Source: a virus. Taken from it: 38,285 bases of DNA. The translations under genes and the position numbers were made by a program. The notes under the pieces are model-generated. The model saw only the letters and a program-made list of their open reading frames with translations. It was not told the DNA's origin and ran no database searches. The stretch covers positions 1-38,285 of IMG/VR virus record IMGVR_UViG_3300010883_000123; one strand, 5' to 3'. Positions 27,601 to 34,492 of this stretch are shown here, piece after piece; position 1 is the stretch's first letter; each line of letters starts with the position of its first letter.

Positions 27601-29692
27601 CAATTCCGTTAACTTCTTCGTCGGTTAGTTTTTTTAATTCTCTCCTTACTAACATATTTAAAACACTAGCGTGGTCAACAACTATTTTAAATCTTAAAGT
27701 TCCTGTTCTGTCTGTGTTATTGTAACTATATATCGGTTCTGGTCTCCCTAAAAAATTGTTAGTTGTCCAATTTGCTGTACTTGCTTCGTCTACTTGTAAA
27801 TCATATGGTGGAAACCACATTACTCTTCCTCCGTTGGAACCTTTTTCACAAGCTGGTAAATCATCGTAAGTGAATCCTTTTTCTCTACTAGTTCTCCAAG
27901 CTAAATTTTCTAAAGAAAACATATATTTTTTAGCTTTTCCGTTGACTATGTTACTAGACCCACTACCACCCTCATTAGTCCTCCAAGGTGCGATATTTAG
28001 ATTAAATGGGCTATCTAAAACAGAATATGTCTCTTTTCTGTGATTCATCTCTGTTTTTTGTAACCTTCCATAGGTCCAATAAGGTATATCTTTAGTCCAT
28101 AATCTACAATATTCTTTTGCTACTTCTACCCCTCTTCCAGATGTAGCGTCTGTATTTTCATATCTTCTAACTCTAGAACCTTTTGTTAATTCTTTATAGC
28201 CATCATTAAAAACCTTACTTGATTGGTTTATGGCGTGACCAACATGTTTTAATCTTTTTCCACCAACGTTTGGTACAGACTCTATAATTTGTTGTGTGGC
28301 ATTCATTATACTACCCTCAACAAAGTCATAATTTGTAGATTTAGTAGCGTTATATTGTGGTGGTATTTCTTTATCTGTATATATTTTAGTTCCGTCTGTG
28401 CTTCCTTCTGGCCCTTGTGTTGTACCAGGTACTGTTCCAGCTACACTACCGTACCACGTAAAACCACCTTCTACAGTACCTTTATTTATTAAAGCCTTAC
28501 CTTTTAATCCAAACCTATAATCGTTATTGTCAAAATCTTTTGCAACTTCATCGGGACCATATACCGGAACATAATTTTCACCAGCATAATTATTATCTGG
28601 TGGACTAGTCATGTCACTTACTTTATTTCTATTACTACCAACATATTGTGGTGGGTTAGGTGGGTAATTACCCGCTCCCAATATACCGCCACCCACAAAA
28701 TCTATAACCTCACCAAAGACAGCACCGATAGCTGTTTGTGCTTGTGCTCCTTCTCCGTATTGGGGACCGTATTTATTATACCTTATGTGTTTAAACAATT
28801 GTGATTTGGTACCTCCTCCGGTAAATTCTAAAAATCTTTGTGACGGTGATTGTCTTCTTCTTGGTATACCAATTAAACTACCTAATATTCCGGTTATGTC
28901 TGATATTATTTTTCCACCCATAGAAAGTCCTCTTGGTGGTTCTAATTCAAAGTAATCTCCAGGTATATAGGAAAATGGTAACCCTACTCCGGTTAAACGA
29001 GAAATAAAATCTAATCCTTTACCTATAAGAGATTTTGGGACTGTTATTTGCCAGTCTCTTTCTATCATAGATTGGTCACCCCTAAGAATATCTATTGCTG
29101 TGTATGGGTCCTTAAAACCTTCTAAAAGATTAATTCTACCTATAGTTTGTTGTTCTAATTCTTGACCTATCCTATACTGAAACTCTTTTTTTAGTTGTAT
29201 AGCACCTATCTGTTGTAATAGACTATCATCTATTAGATTTGCATTTGTTAGTAGTCCTTCAGCTGAAACACCTAAAAGTATCTGACCTGGTGTGTATAAT
29301 TGACCTATACTGTTGTGACTAGTAATTCCACCACCTTCCGGTGCTTCAAAACTAGTTGTGTAAATTCCAGCGTTGGTTGTGTCTAAAATAATGGTGTTGA
29401 TGTCTGTCATATCATCATAACCACCCACTGGTCCATATTTGTTAGCAAGGAATATTTGGTCAATAAAAAACTCATTCATATACTCACTAGATGGTAGGTC
29501 TACAACCGACATATCCCTCATTTGGCTTACAATTACCTTACCTGGTTTTTCCACACCACCTTGATTAATTAAGATTGTTCCAGTAGGTGTAAACTCTTGG
29601 GCAACACCCCCGAATGGAGACCCTTCAAGATTTTTGGCTAAGATTTGGCTTCTTATGTATTCTGTTGCTGAAAAAGTTAATTCACTTGACAT
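24671..29692 (-). CDS. Large baseplate protein with internal OmpA-like domain
   Basis: This 1673-aa protein sits between the tape measure and gp53. Residues about 590-690 hold a motif seen in large-phage baseplate proteins (E-N-L-A-W-R, G-G-R-V-M-W-F-P-P-Y-D-L, F-L-G-R-P-E-P-I-Y-S-Y-N-N-T, V-V-D-H-A-S). Residues about 773-960 look like an OmpA/MotB peptidoglycan-binding domain: a first strand L-S-F-Y-F-E-N-D, then R-V-T-L-T-F-V-G-G-A-S-N870 and N-V-N-L-S-Q-R-R884. The helix Arg is kept, but the usual Asp in the loop appears as Asn870. Residues about 1110-1180 (L-R-I-G-D-F-Y-H-T-K, then Q-N-A-L-S-F-N-F-Y-G-N-T-E-V-Y) are another tail-protein pattern. The rest is coiled or low complexity. A TATTTAT element is 15 bases upstream. 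Confidence 0.78.
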   Translation of the reverse strand: MSSELTFSATEYIRSQILAKNLEGSPFGGVAQEFTPTGTILINQGGVEKPGKVIVSQMRDMSVVDLPSSEYMNEFFIDQIFLANKYGPVGGYDDMTDINTIILDTTNAGIYTTSFEAPEGGGITSHNSIGQLYTPGQILLGVSAEGLLTNANLIDDSLLQQIGAIQLKKEFQYRIGQELEQQTIGRINLLEGFKDPYTAIDILRGDQSMIERDWQITVPKSLIGKGLDFISRLTGVGLPFSYIPGDYFELEPPRGLSMGGKIISDITGILGSLIGIPRRRQSPSQRFLEFTGGGTKSQLFKHIRYNKYGPQYGEGAQAQTAIGAVFGEVIDFVGGGILGAGNYPPNPPQYVGSNRNKVSDMTSPPDNNYAGENYVPVYGPDEVAKDFDNNDYRFGLKGKALINKGTVEGGFTWYGSVAGTVPGTTQGPEGSTDGTKIYTDKEIPPQYNATKSTNYDFVEGSIMNATQQIIESVPNVGGKRLKHVGHAINQSSKVFNDGYKELTKGSRVRRYENTDATSGRGVEVAKEYCRLWTKDIPYWTYGRLQKTEMNHRKETYSVLDSPFNLNIAPWRTNEGGSGSSNIVNGKAKKYMFSLENLAWRTSREKGFTYDDLPACEKGSNGGRVMWFPPYDLQVDEASTANWTTNNFLGRPEPIYSYNNTDRTGTLRFKIVVDHASVLNMLVRRELKKLTDEEVNGIVDSFHAGCKKYDIYDLARKWNLGITVIQEIETIINSADVDQATISEISDGTNTSDPQIIEDVYDSGPLIAFASPSLSFYFENDSPDPNTRLLKSSSPYNALADVYYSESNQQNYQDQQPNASLKQGLNSFFNEATSQCCEEADRFHQFMTEANNALKDGKNRVTLTFVGGASNLAPSGYNVNLSQRRLDSVRQMVQNYTLAGEQPFISYLEKGFLIFPEGDALGESECVQSVSDDAGDRAASVYNAAAANCRFVALVGIDVEAIPGEEDTESYTTPPTATGFRYDRPDPTPPIVKKRTQKQMNTRREIANKVLREMVTECDYFDMLKEEDPFIFDSLKDKFKYFHPAFHAITPEGLNSRLTFLNQCLRPGSTIPTKKGNGELDYNTDAKNTSFGAPPVCVLRIGDFYHTKIIIQNLSISYDDNLLDFNPEGIGVQPMIASVNLIFNYVGGQGLKGPVERLQNALSFNFYGNTEVYDPRAVYTVTDDDPDEQTWLQENQDLINQVGANLEEEAAKEEDMNTSANDGQTIGDRTTVQTTTSGETGFISFKSVFNDYTKQNGVYITGTLSELQLLMTNRNYGLLQLVMSERQWTEGAYFYPTTPGSLTSVPGNLLGQPVEVSTRINALYDWCENEIDNDNTYIQRKHDVEAFPTNARKRKLRRLLKQKLEESRDSITNELEEIATNLGEKVVELSPFIQRLNTVANSCDGYVDSGKPVSFALTGLTEVHSSSAQQTPPPTDTLQELGNDYLYMINTMNYYVDSLNGDAGVACTVNELPCENASSSLSSSESGSLTKLGKYVSPNSFEVAPGGTLDPTTMSVEYLIFSQEIIDKDVVDMESTENFYYYQDVFSLNNTTGTLWTDIYEKLNMDTDEEWWVNARKTLSLAFVKNENYYLKNLQAITKQVKERFVSEEGTITEGLTTAGDNLTTQFISEDKDRKTYYEKLPAYVGSICDNSLLTLSYQTNNPDNNFNWKFNRE

Positions 29693-29707
29693 AGGTATGT
29701 TTTATAC

Positions 29708-29714
29708 ATAAATA
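29708..29714 (-). promoter_or_regulatory. TATTTAT element upstream of the 1673-aa baseplate gene
   Basis: Coding-strand TATTTAT, 15 bases before ATG 29692, in the 38-base gap after the tape-measure gene. Same spacing as at the 1172-aa and tape-measure genes. Confidence 0.42.
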
Positions 29715-29730
29715 TTTTCGTTTGTTGTTA

Positions 29731-32052
29731 TCACACTAATACACCACCACCTTTTTGTAATGATTTATATCCTGCTTTACCGTCTAACGAAGTTTCTTCT
29801 AGTTTATCTTTTAACCACATAAGAACTAAATTCTTATCTAAAAGTTGTTTTGCATCTATATTCATATTAAGTCCTGCCGCATTTAGTGTAGCTGTACCAC
29901 CTAAATTAACATCAACTTTCACTTTAGTTTCTACAGCTCCACCACCACCACGTTGTCCTTGTATTTGTCCTCTTACAGCGTCCATGTCTGAAGAACCTAT
30001 AGAACCTGATGGTAATGCACTATTCATTTTGGTACTATCAAAAGCTGCGATAATATCTGTGGATTTAGTTCTTACTCTTCCTGATGAGTTGGATATGTCT
30101 GTAACACCTTGGGTTAGGTAATCGTCTACAGATTCGGGGGCACCTCCTTTGAAGAAATTAATCCCAGCTTGTAAATAAGTCTGCCAGTCGGCACCAAAGG
30201 TAGTACTGAAACTTGTCTCTAAGTCTGTTTGTACTGCTTTCCAGGACTCATTTACATTGGAGTTACTTCCATTCCCAGGTGTTATTACATCTTTTAAAAC
30301 TTCTCTAATGGTTACAGCGGATGCTTTCATTCCAGATTGTAGAGCATCTACTATAGGACTCTTTAACATTTCTATTGTACCTTGTGCTAATGCTTGACCA
30401 TCCGCCCCTAATTCCATTTCAAATCCTAACTGACCTTTTGTTGCTTGTGCTTGAATTGCTTCTAAAGCGGTCATGGACCTAAACATTATTTCTTTTTCAG
30501 AAGAGGAGTCTATTGCTTTAGCGGCATCTTCATCTGATTTCATTGAAGTTCTCAAAAGGTCCATTTGACCAGCGGTTAAGTCTTCTAGGGCCGTCCACTC
30601 GGACCCTGGTTCTAATTGTATTTGGTATTTTCCGTCTTGGAACTGTGCCATACTAGCAGCGAATGTTTTTAATTCCTCCGCGTCTTTTGAACCTGCAAAT
30701 GCAGATAAGTTCATCTGAGACATAGCTAATGTCTCTTTTTTTGCCATTTTAACTGAACCAACGTATTCCTCATAACCAATACCTAATTGTTCTGCCATAC
30801 TTCTCATTCTCCTCATTTCTGTAGGAGAAATTCCCATGTCACCAGTTTCCTCATTAAATGTAATAGCTGACTCACCCGCTTTCACCATGGCATCTTGTAA
30901 TCCTTCTAAATCTGAACTAGCCATATACATTAACTTAAATGGGTCAGCTAAATCACCAACAGCACCACCAATAACTTGTAAATTTGCTGCTAAATCTATA
31001 GCTCCTTCAGGGTCTAAAACTTTTTCCATTAGACCTTTAACACTTGACATACTAAGACCTAATCTCTGTGCTTGTGCGGCCATCCTTGTAAATCCTTGGA
31101 CACCATCTTTAAAGTTGTATGCGTTAACCATGGACATGTTCTCAGCAACTGTTTTCATAAATTTACCTACGTTCAGTCCCATACTTTGAGCAACGTCTCT
31201 CATCTGAATACCTTTATCTAAGGCAGCGTCAACACCAATACCCATCTTATCAAAACCTTGTACTAATCTTGCTGTTGCATCGGCTCCTAATTCTGTAGCT
31301 TCTGCAAAAATAGCAAGTCTTGCTATTGTATCGTCATCAATAGACAAATTTCTACCAATAACTTCACTTAAAGTGGAGACAGCTCTTAGTGTTTCTTCAA
31401 AATCTACACCATATTCTGACGCTTGTATCGATGCGGTTGCAATGTTTTTTTGGGATATGGTCTGCATTTCCCCTTGTTGACCCATAGACTTAACTACAGT
31501 TTTCCTAATTTGACCTTCCTTCTCTAACGCACCATTTGCTACTCTTAATAGTGCATTAATTCTTTCTTGATTTTCTACACCTGGTTTGATTAGGTTACCT
31601 ATGTCATCATAGAATGATTTACTTTTTCCTAATAATAGAGTGGTTGCGGTCTGTAACTCAACACCTTTACTAAGTTCCGTGTTTATATCTTTAGTCGTAC
31701 CATACATTTCATCGTATAGATTCTTTTGTTTTCTGGTTAGTTCGTGCTTTTTCATAAGACCTGCATTTACAGCCTTTATAGCTTTAAGTTCATCTTCTGA
31801 AAAATCTTTAGGGTCGGAGGCGAGGTAGGAAGGTAAAGGCATACTAATACCAAAAAACTTAGCAAGTTTACTAGAAAAGGGATTACCTTCTTTACCGTAC
31901 TTTAAAATGGAATTTACTCTGGATTGGTGGTTTGGTTCGTCTTTTCTGTTAAATATTCCTAATGGAACACCTAATTCAGGGTGGGATGCGAAGTATGGCT
32001 GTCCACCGGACAGTAACTTCTCAATATATAATTGTATTAATAACTTAAACAT
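29731..32052 (-). CDS. Tail tape measure protein
   Basis: This 773-aa protein is long, helical, and rich in Ala, Met, Gly and Leu. The middle (about 230-420) shows the tape-measure pattern of repeated amphipathic helices (A-E-A-T-E-L-G-A-D-A, then D-V-A-Q-S-M-G-L-N-V-G-K-F and A-A-Q-A-Q-R-L-G-L-S-M). It ends with a short beta/Gly segment and K-G-G-G-V-L-V. It follows tail tube and chaperone genes, the usual order. At about 0.15 nm per residue a tube of roughly 110-120 nm is expected, close to T4. The coding strand has AAAGGA directly abutting the ATG, too close for a normal Shine-Dalgarno, and TATTTAT 15 bases upstream. The first 100 residues include a hydrophobic start M-F-K-L-L-I-Q-L-Y-I that could pass for a signal but more likely packs in the virion. 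Confidence 0.8.
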   Translation of the reverse strand: MFKLLIQLYIEKLLSGGQPYFASHPELGVPLGIFNRKDEPNHQSRVNSILKYGKEGNPFSSKLAKFFGISMPLPSYLASDPKDFSEDELKAIKAVNAGLMKKHELTRKQKNLYDEMYGTTKDINTELSKGVELQTATTLLLGKSKSFYDDIGNLIKPGVENQERINALLRVANGALEKEGQIRKTVVKSMGQQGEMQTISQKNIATASIQASEYGVDFEETLRAVSTLSEVIGRNLSIDDDTIARLAIFAEATELGADATARLVQGFDKMGIGVDAALDKGIQMRDVAQSMGLNVGKFMKTVAENMSMVNAYNFKDGVQGFTRMAAQAQRLGLSMSSVKGLMEKVLDPEGAIDLAANLQVIGGAVGDLADPFKLMYMASSDLEGLQDAMVKAGESAITFNEETGDMGISPTEMRRMRSMAEQLGIGYEEYVGSVKMAKKETLAMSQMNLSAFAGSKDAEELKTFAASMAQFQDGKYQIQLEPGSEWTALEDLTAGQMDLLRTSMKSDEDAAKAIDSSSEKEIMFRSMTALEAIQAQATKGQLGFEMELGADGQALAQGTIEMLKSPIVDALQSGMKASAVTIREVLKDVITPGNGSNSNVNESWKAVQTDLETSFSTTFGADWQTYLQAGINFFKGGAPESVDDYLTQGVTDISNSSGRVRTKSTDIIAAFDSTKMNSALPSGSIGSSDMDAVRGQIQGQRGGGGAVETKVKVDVNLGGTATLNAAGLNMNIDAKQLLDKNLVLMWLKDKLEETSLDGKAGYKSLQKGGGVLV

Positions 32053-32067
32053 TCCTTTCGTTTAAAT

Positions 32068-32074
32068 ATAAATA
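32068..32074 (-). promoter_or_regulatory. TATTTAT element upstream of the tape-measure gene
   Basis: Coding-strand TATTTAT, 15 bases before ATG 32052, overlapping the last codons and stop region of the chaperone extension frame. Confidence 0.4.
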
Positions 32075-32079
32075 TCTAA

Positions 32080-32289
32080 CTAAAGATTTCTTTTGTTCTT
32101 TGCATTTTCAATACTCTCTTGTTTTTGTTCAGCTTCTTTGACCATCTTATCAACAAAAAATCTTCGTTCATAAACGGGCATACTTAAGCTGTCCTGATAG
32201 GAGAAGTTTGCGTGCTTTACTAAATAATATATTTCCTCAAGTAGTGAAAGCCTATACTCCGAAGAAAGGGCGAAAAAAGGCGACCCCAA
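32080..32289 (-). CDS. Tail-chaperone extension frame, probably translated by frameshifting
   Basis: A 69-codon frame overlaps the end of the 255-aa gene by 38 bases in the +1 frame. Its only possible independent start is TTG at 32289, with no Shine-Dalgarno. The next in-frame ATG is at residue 37, and a TGA closes the frame just upstream. The product (L-L-E-E-I-Y-Y-L-V-K-H-A-N-F-S-Y-Q-D-S, then M-P-V-Y-E-R-R-F-F-V-D-K) is a coherent helical domain, a style I associate with small phage proteins downstream of gp26-like genes. Position between tail tube and tape measure is that of the T part of G/GT tail chaperones. I infer that it is made as a fusion to the 255-aa protein; independent translation is the alternative. 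Confidence 0.65.
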   Translation of the reverse strand: MGSPFFALSSEYRLSLLEEIYYLVKHANFSYQDSLSMPVYERRFFVDKMVKEAEQKQESIENAKNKRNL

Positions 32290-33019
32290 ATGAAATGCGT
32301 GTGCTCACTTGGTTGCCTGACGGCGCTGTTACGGTTCTTTCTAAATCTAAACCTGGTTTATTTTCCTGAATGTATTTTCTTAAAGCTTGAGAGTCCTTTA
32401 TTGGCATCTGTTGTATTCTTGTAGCTATAACACCTAAGTCTTTTTCTCCTTCTATTTCCACTATATGTTTTTCTAACCTTTTAGTTATTGTTGGGACAAC
32501 TTGGACACCACTATAGTGTTTGGATAGGTCTTGTAATTCACTTTCTTCTTTACCATTTAAAAACCTAAATTTTATATTCTTATTAGATGTTGGTAACGTG
32601 TATTCAAAATTATAATCGTTATCTGGTTTTAAAACAAACTCTTTGGTTCCAACGGAAGATAAATCTACTTTGTGTTGGAATTTTGTATTGTCTTTACTGT
32701 CTACTAAGGTTATTTCGTATTCTGCTCCATACGCTGTATTTCTAAGGAACAGTAGGACAGCTTCCTTATCACATTCTAACATTTCATCCATTTTAAAGTC
32801 TGGTTCTAATATTTTTCTTCTTAGTAGTACATCTACCATTTCACCGGATTGAACTAAATTCTGAGACATAATGATATTTTCGTCTGCTGCGGTTAAGTAG
32901 GAAACTTTAATACTAGCTTTTTTATTTCTGTAGAACATCCCTTTAGATGGTAACTCAATAACATCATAAGGTACATTACTTTGTAGGTCTGCTTGTGCGT
33001 GTACGTTTGTTGGGTCCAT
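32252..33019 (-). CDS. gp26: T4 gp26-like baseplate/tail assembly chaperone protein
   Basis: This 255-aa protein fits the T4 base-plate family that includes gp26: an L-P-S-K-G-M-F-Y motif near residues 23-30, then K-V-S-Y-L-T-A-A-D-E-N and an L-L-R-R-K-I-L-E-P segment, and L-L-F-L-R-N-T-A-Y-G-A-E-Y near 110-121. The zinc-type C-P-x-C seen in some relatives is absent. It stands directly between tail tube and tape measure, where phages usually encode tail assembly chaperones that coat the tape measure. The last codons (GCC TTT TTT CGC) lie in the overlap with another frame and could be a slip site. ATG 33019 follows a candidate -10 (TATAAT) about 40 bases upstream. Confidence 0.78.
   Translation of the reverse strand: MDPTNVHAQADLQSNVPYDVIELPSKGMFYRNKKASIKVSYLTAADENIIMSQNLVQSGEMVDVLLRRKILEPDFKMDEMLECDKEAVLLFLRNTAYGAEYEITLVDSKDNTKFQHKVDLSSVGTKEFVLKPDNDYNFEYTLPTSNKNIKFRFLNGKEESELQDLSKHYSGVQVVPTITKRLEKHIVEIEGEKDLGVIATRIQQMPIKDSQALRKYIQENKPGLDLERTVTAPSGNQVSTRISFGVAFFRPFFGV
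32270..32281 (-). other. Candidate +1 (or -2) frameshift site
   Basis: Within the 38-base overlap the 255-aa frame reads GCC TTT TTT CGC. Slipping one base forward changes the last TTT to TTC, which a Phe tRNA with GAA anticodon reads better, and enters the 69-codon frame. The result would be a fusion of about 310 residues. The zero-frame TAG follows six codons later at 32254-32252. The slip site and mechanism are inference. Confidence 0.4.
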
Positions 33020-33056
33020 TTTAATTTATATTTTGTATAAAGGTTCTTTGTATTTT

Positions 33057-33062
33057 ATTATA
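33057..33062 (-). promoter_or_regulatory. Candidate -10 box for the chaperone/tape-measure transcript
   Basis: A perfect TATAAT on the minus strand, about 38 bases upstream of ATG 33019 and past the tail-tube terminator. No good -35 is seen 16-18 bases upstream. An imperfect inverted repeat (33071-33081 with 33093-33104) covers the region where a -35 or operator would lie. Confidence 0.35.
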
Positions 33063-33070
33063 TGTAAACA

Positions 33071-33104
33071 TTTGTTACTAGCATAAGTATATCTAGTAAA
33101 CAAA
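33071..33104. repeat. Imperfect inverted repeat in the 33.0-kb gap
   Basis: TTTGTTACTAG at 33071-33081 faces CTAGTAAACAAA at 33093-33104 (one extra A) across 11 bases. GTAAACA also occurs as a direct repeat near 33064 and 33096. Together with the -10 box this fills most of the 209-base gap between tail tube and gp26-like gene; the remainder is AT-rich with no gene seen. Confidence 0.4.
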
Positions 33105-33177
33105 TCTTTAATTTTATTGCTGGCTTGTTTGCATAAAGGTAATAAATTATTTGTAAAAGAAAATAATAGCACATAAA

Positions 33178-33202
33178 AAATCCATACCTAAGATATGGAT
33201 TT
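33178..33202 (-). terminator. Rho-independent terminator after the tail-tube gene
   Basis: On the minus strand AAATCCATA (33202-33194) pairs perfectly with TATGGATTT (33186-33178) around a 7-base loop and continues into a T-run to 33175. It lies 27 bases after the tail-tube stop, so the tube gene is its own transcription unit, as expected for a protein needed in many copies. Confidence 0.85.
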
Positions 33203-33228
33203 AATAATATACGTCTTGTTTTTTTAGT

Positions 33229-33717
33229 TTAGTAAACTAATATACATCTATCTGGTCTTAAAGTTGCTGCGATATTCGCAATACCTTCATCACCATAAGA
33301 TAAGTCGTTAAAGTTAACATCAGTTAAGAATGTCCCTTGTAGTATCCATTTTTCCACCACAACACCTGTAGGGTCTAACATCTCTAGGTCTATGTCTTTT
33401 TTGTAACCTGCAGCGTATCCCATTCTTCCGGTAACCGACTCCGCATGTAATCTAGTCCATTCCATCAACGCTTGTGCTGCGGAAGGACCGATAGGGTCTC
33501 TAAATGTTACGTTAATTGTATTCCAAACAAATCTACCAGCAACATAAGTAGATGTATTTAAAAAAGGTATCTCCACAGAACCAATACTAATATTAGGTCT
33601 AGATGTACTTTCCACATACCATTCGTTAATTCCCAAAGACGATGGGAACCGTAATATAAACCTATTCTTTTTCTTAGGTTCGTAAGGTATGGGCATTTTC
33701 ATTAATAAGTCAGCCAT
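33229..33717 (-). CDS. gp19: Tail tube protein, T4 gp19-like
   Basis: This 162-aa protein would stack as hexameric rings to form the inner tube of the contractile tail. It has the gp19 layout: an N-R-F-I-L-R-F-P-S-S-L-G segment near residues 18-29, W-Y-V-E-S-T-S-R-P-N near 33-42, then a V-E-I-P-F-L-N strand and W-N-T-I-N-V-T-F-R-D-P-I-G-P-S-A-A-Q near 65-82. A Y-K-K-D-I-D-L-E-M-L-D-P-T-G-x-V-x-E-K-W segment and the usual closing I-A-A-T-L-R-P-D-R-C follow. Length matches T4 gp19 (163 aa). It has its own terminator and a TATTTAT element upstream, suiting strong late expression. Confidence 0.95.
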   Translation of the reverse strand: MADLLMKMPIPYEPKKKNRFILRFPSSLGINEWYVESTSRPNISIGSVEIPFLNTSTYVAGRFVWNTINVTFRDPIGPSAAQALMEWTRLHAESVTGRMGYAAGYKKDIDLEMLDPTGVVVEKWILQGTFLTDVNFNDLSYGDEGIANIAATLRPDRCILVY

Positions 33718-33752
33718 AATTTTTTTTTCTTTTTTGTAGTTCTTATTTTATA

Positions 33753-33759
33753 ATAAATA
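33753..33759 (-). promoter_or_regulatory. TATTTAT element upstream of the tail-tube gene
   Basis: Coding-strand TATTTAT followed closely by TATAAAAT, 35 bases before ATG 33717. It is farther from the start than the other copies, giving room for a longer leader. Confidence 0.4.
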
Positions 33760-33835
33760 TAAACAACTTTGAAAATTTCTCATCTTTTGTGTTTACTTGC
33801 TTTATTAGTTTTAGTTATATATAATATAGCCGCTT

Positions 33836-34486
33836 TTATATCTTAGCTTTCATAACAAATAGCTTATTAGCTTTACTGCTTTCTAAAGTGCTTTTTAATC
33901 GCTTTACTGCTTTTAAGTTTTTTATATCATCATCTAGAAATATAATTTCATCATACTCATCTAACAACATATTTATTATTTCCGCTTTCTTATCAAAATC
34001 AGCTACAGCGGCTAGTTTAGATGAAGTTACCGTATCATTAACAGCGTAAACTAAATTTCTGTCTAATCTGTCCCCTATTGGGACTAATCTACCATCTTTA
34101 CCTCTATACATTAACCACTCTCTTAAAGTCTCGTAGACAGTGTCCTCATGACCTCTGGCAGTTAATATACCAATCTGATAACCCCTATTGATTAGTTCGT
34201 CCATAACATTAAGATTTGCCACAATTGGTTCACCTTTCATAATTGAGTCCGTAACTCTTTTAGGGTCTGCGAAATCTCTATAGTCGTAATATTCTTTAGT
34301 TTCATCAGTAACTTTTTCATTACGATACTCAGCCGGTGTTAGAGCTGTCTCCTCCTCACCTGGAAATTGTTTGTAAATGTATATGTCGTCCGCTTCAACT
34401 ACAGTATCGTCCAAATCTAACAATACAAGTTTATTTACATTTGCAACTTCATTTAAAACGTATTTATTAATTTTATTTTTAATCAC
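33836..34486 (-). CDS. HAD-superfamily phosphatase with N-terminal tag
   Basis: This 216-aa protein starts at GTG 34486, 6 bases after the deoxyribosyltransferase-like gene. Residues 1-13 (M-I-K-N-K-I-N-K-Y-V-L-N-E) are a basic amphipathic peptide ending in L-N-E, like those of its five neighbours. The HAD core follows: motif I D24-L-D-D-T, motif II I-L-T-A-R near 108, a Lys in the K-A-E-I-I-N segment and motif IV F-L-D-D-D near 185. This makes an aspartate-nucleophile phosphatase likely; substrates could be nucleotides or polynucleotide 3'-phosphates (T4 Pnk-type), and the sequence does not decide. Context with deoxyribose enzymes favours a nucleotide or sugar phosphate. The 118 bases between this gene and tail tube hold no clear gene. 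Confidence 0.85.
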   Translation of the reverse strand: MIKNKINKYVLNEVANVNKLVLLDLDDTVVEADDIYIYKQFPGEEETALTPAEYRNEKVTDETKEYYDYRDFADPKRVTDSIMKGEPIVANLNVMDELINRGYQIGILTARGHEDTVYETLREWLMYRGKDGRLVPIGDRLDRNLVYAVNDTVTSSKLAAVADFDKKAEIINMLLDEYDEIIFLDDDIKNLKAVKRLKSTLESSKANKLFVMKAKI

Positions 34487-34492
34487 TAATTT

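Noticed and set aside
32053-32058. AAAGGA as Shine-Dalgarno of the tape-measure gene
   Set aside because: It abuts the ATG with no spacer, so pairing with 16S rRNA would not position the start codon.
33058-33174. 38-codon minus-strand frame in the gap after the tail-tube terminator
   Set aside because: Its ATG lies within the terminator T-run and it spans the inverted repeat and -10 box; the product is a Tyr/Leu/Ile-rich string without features.
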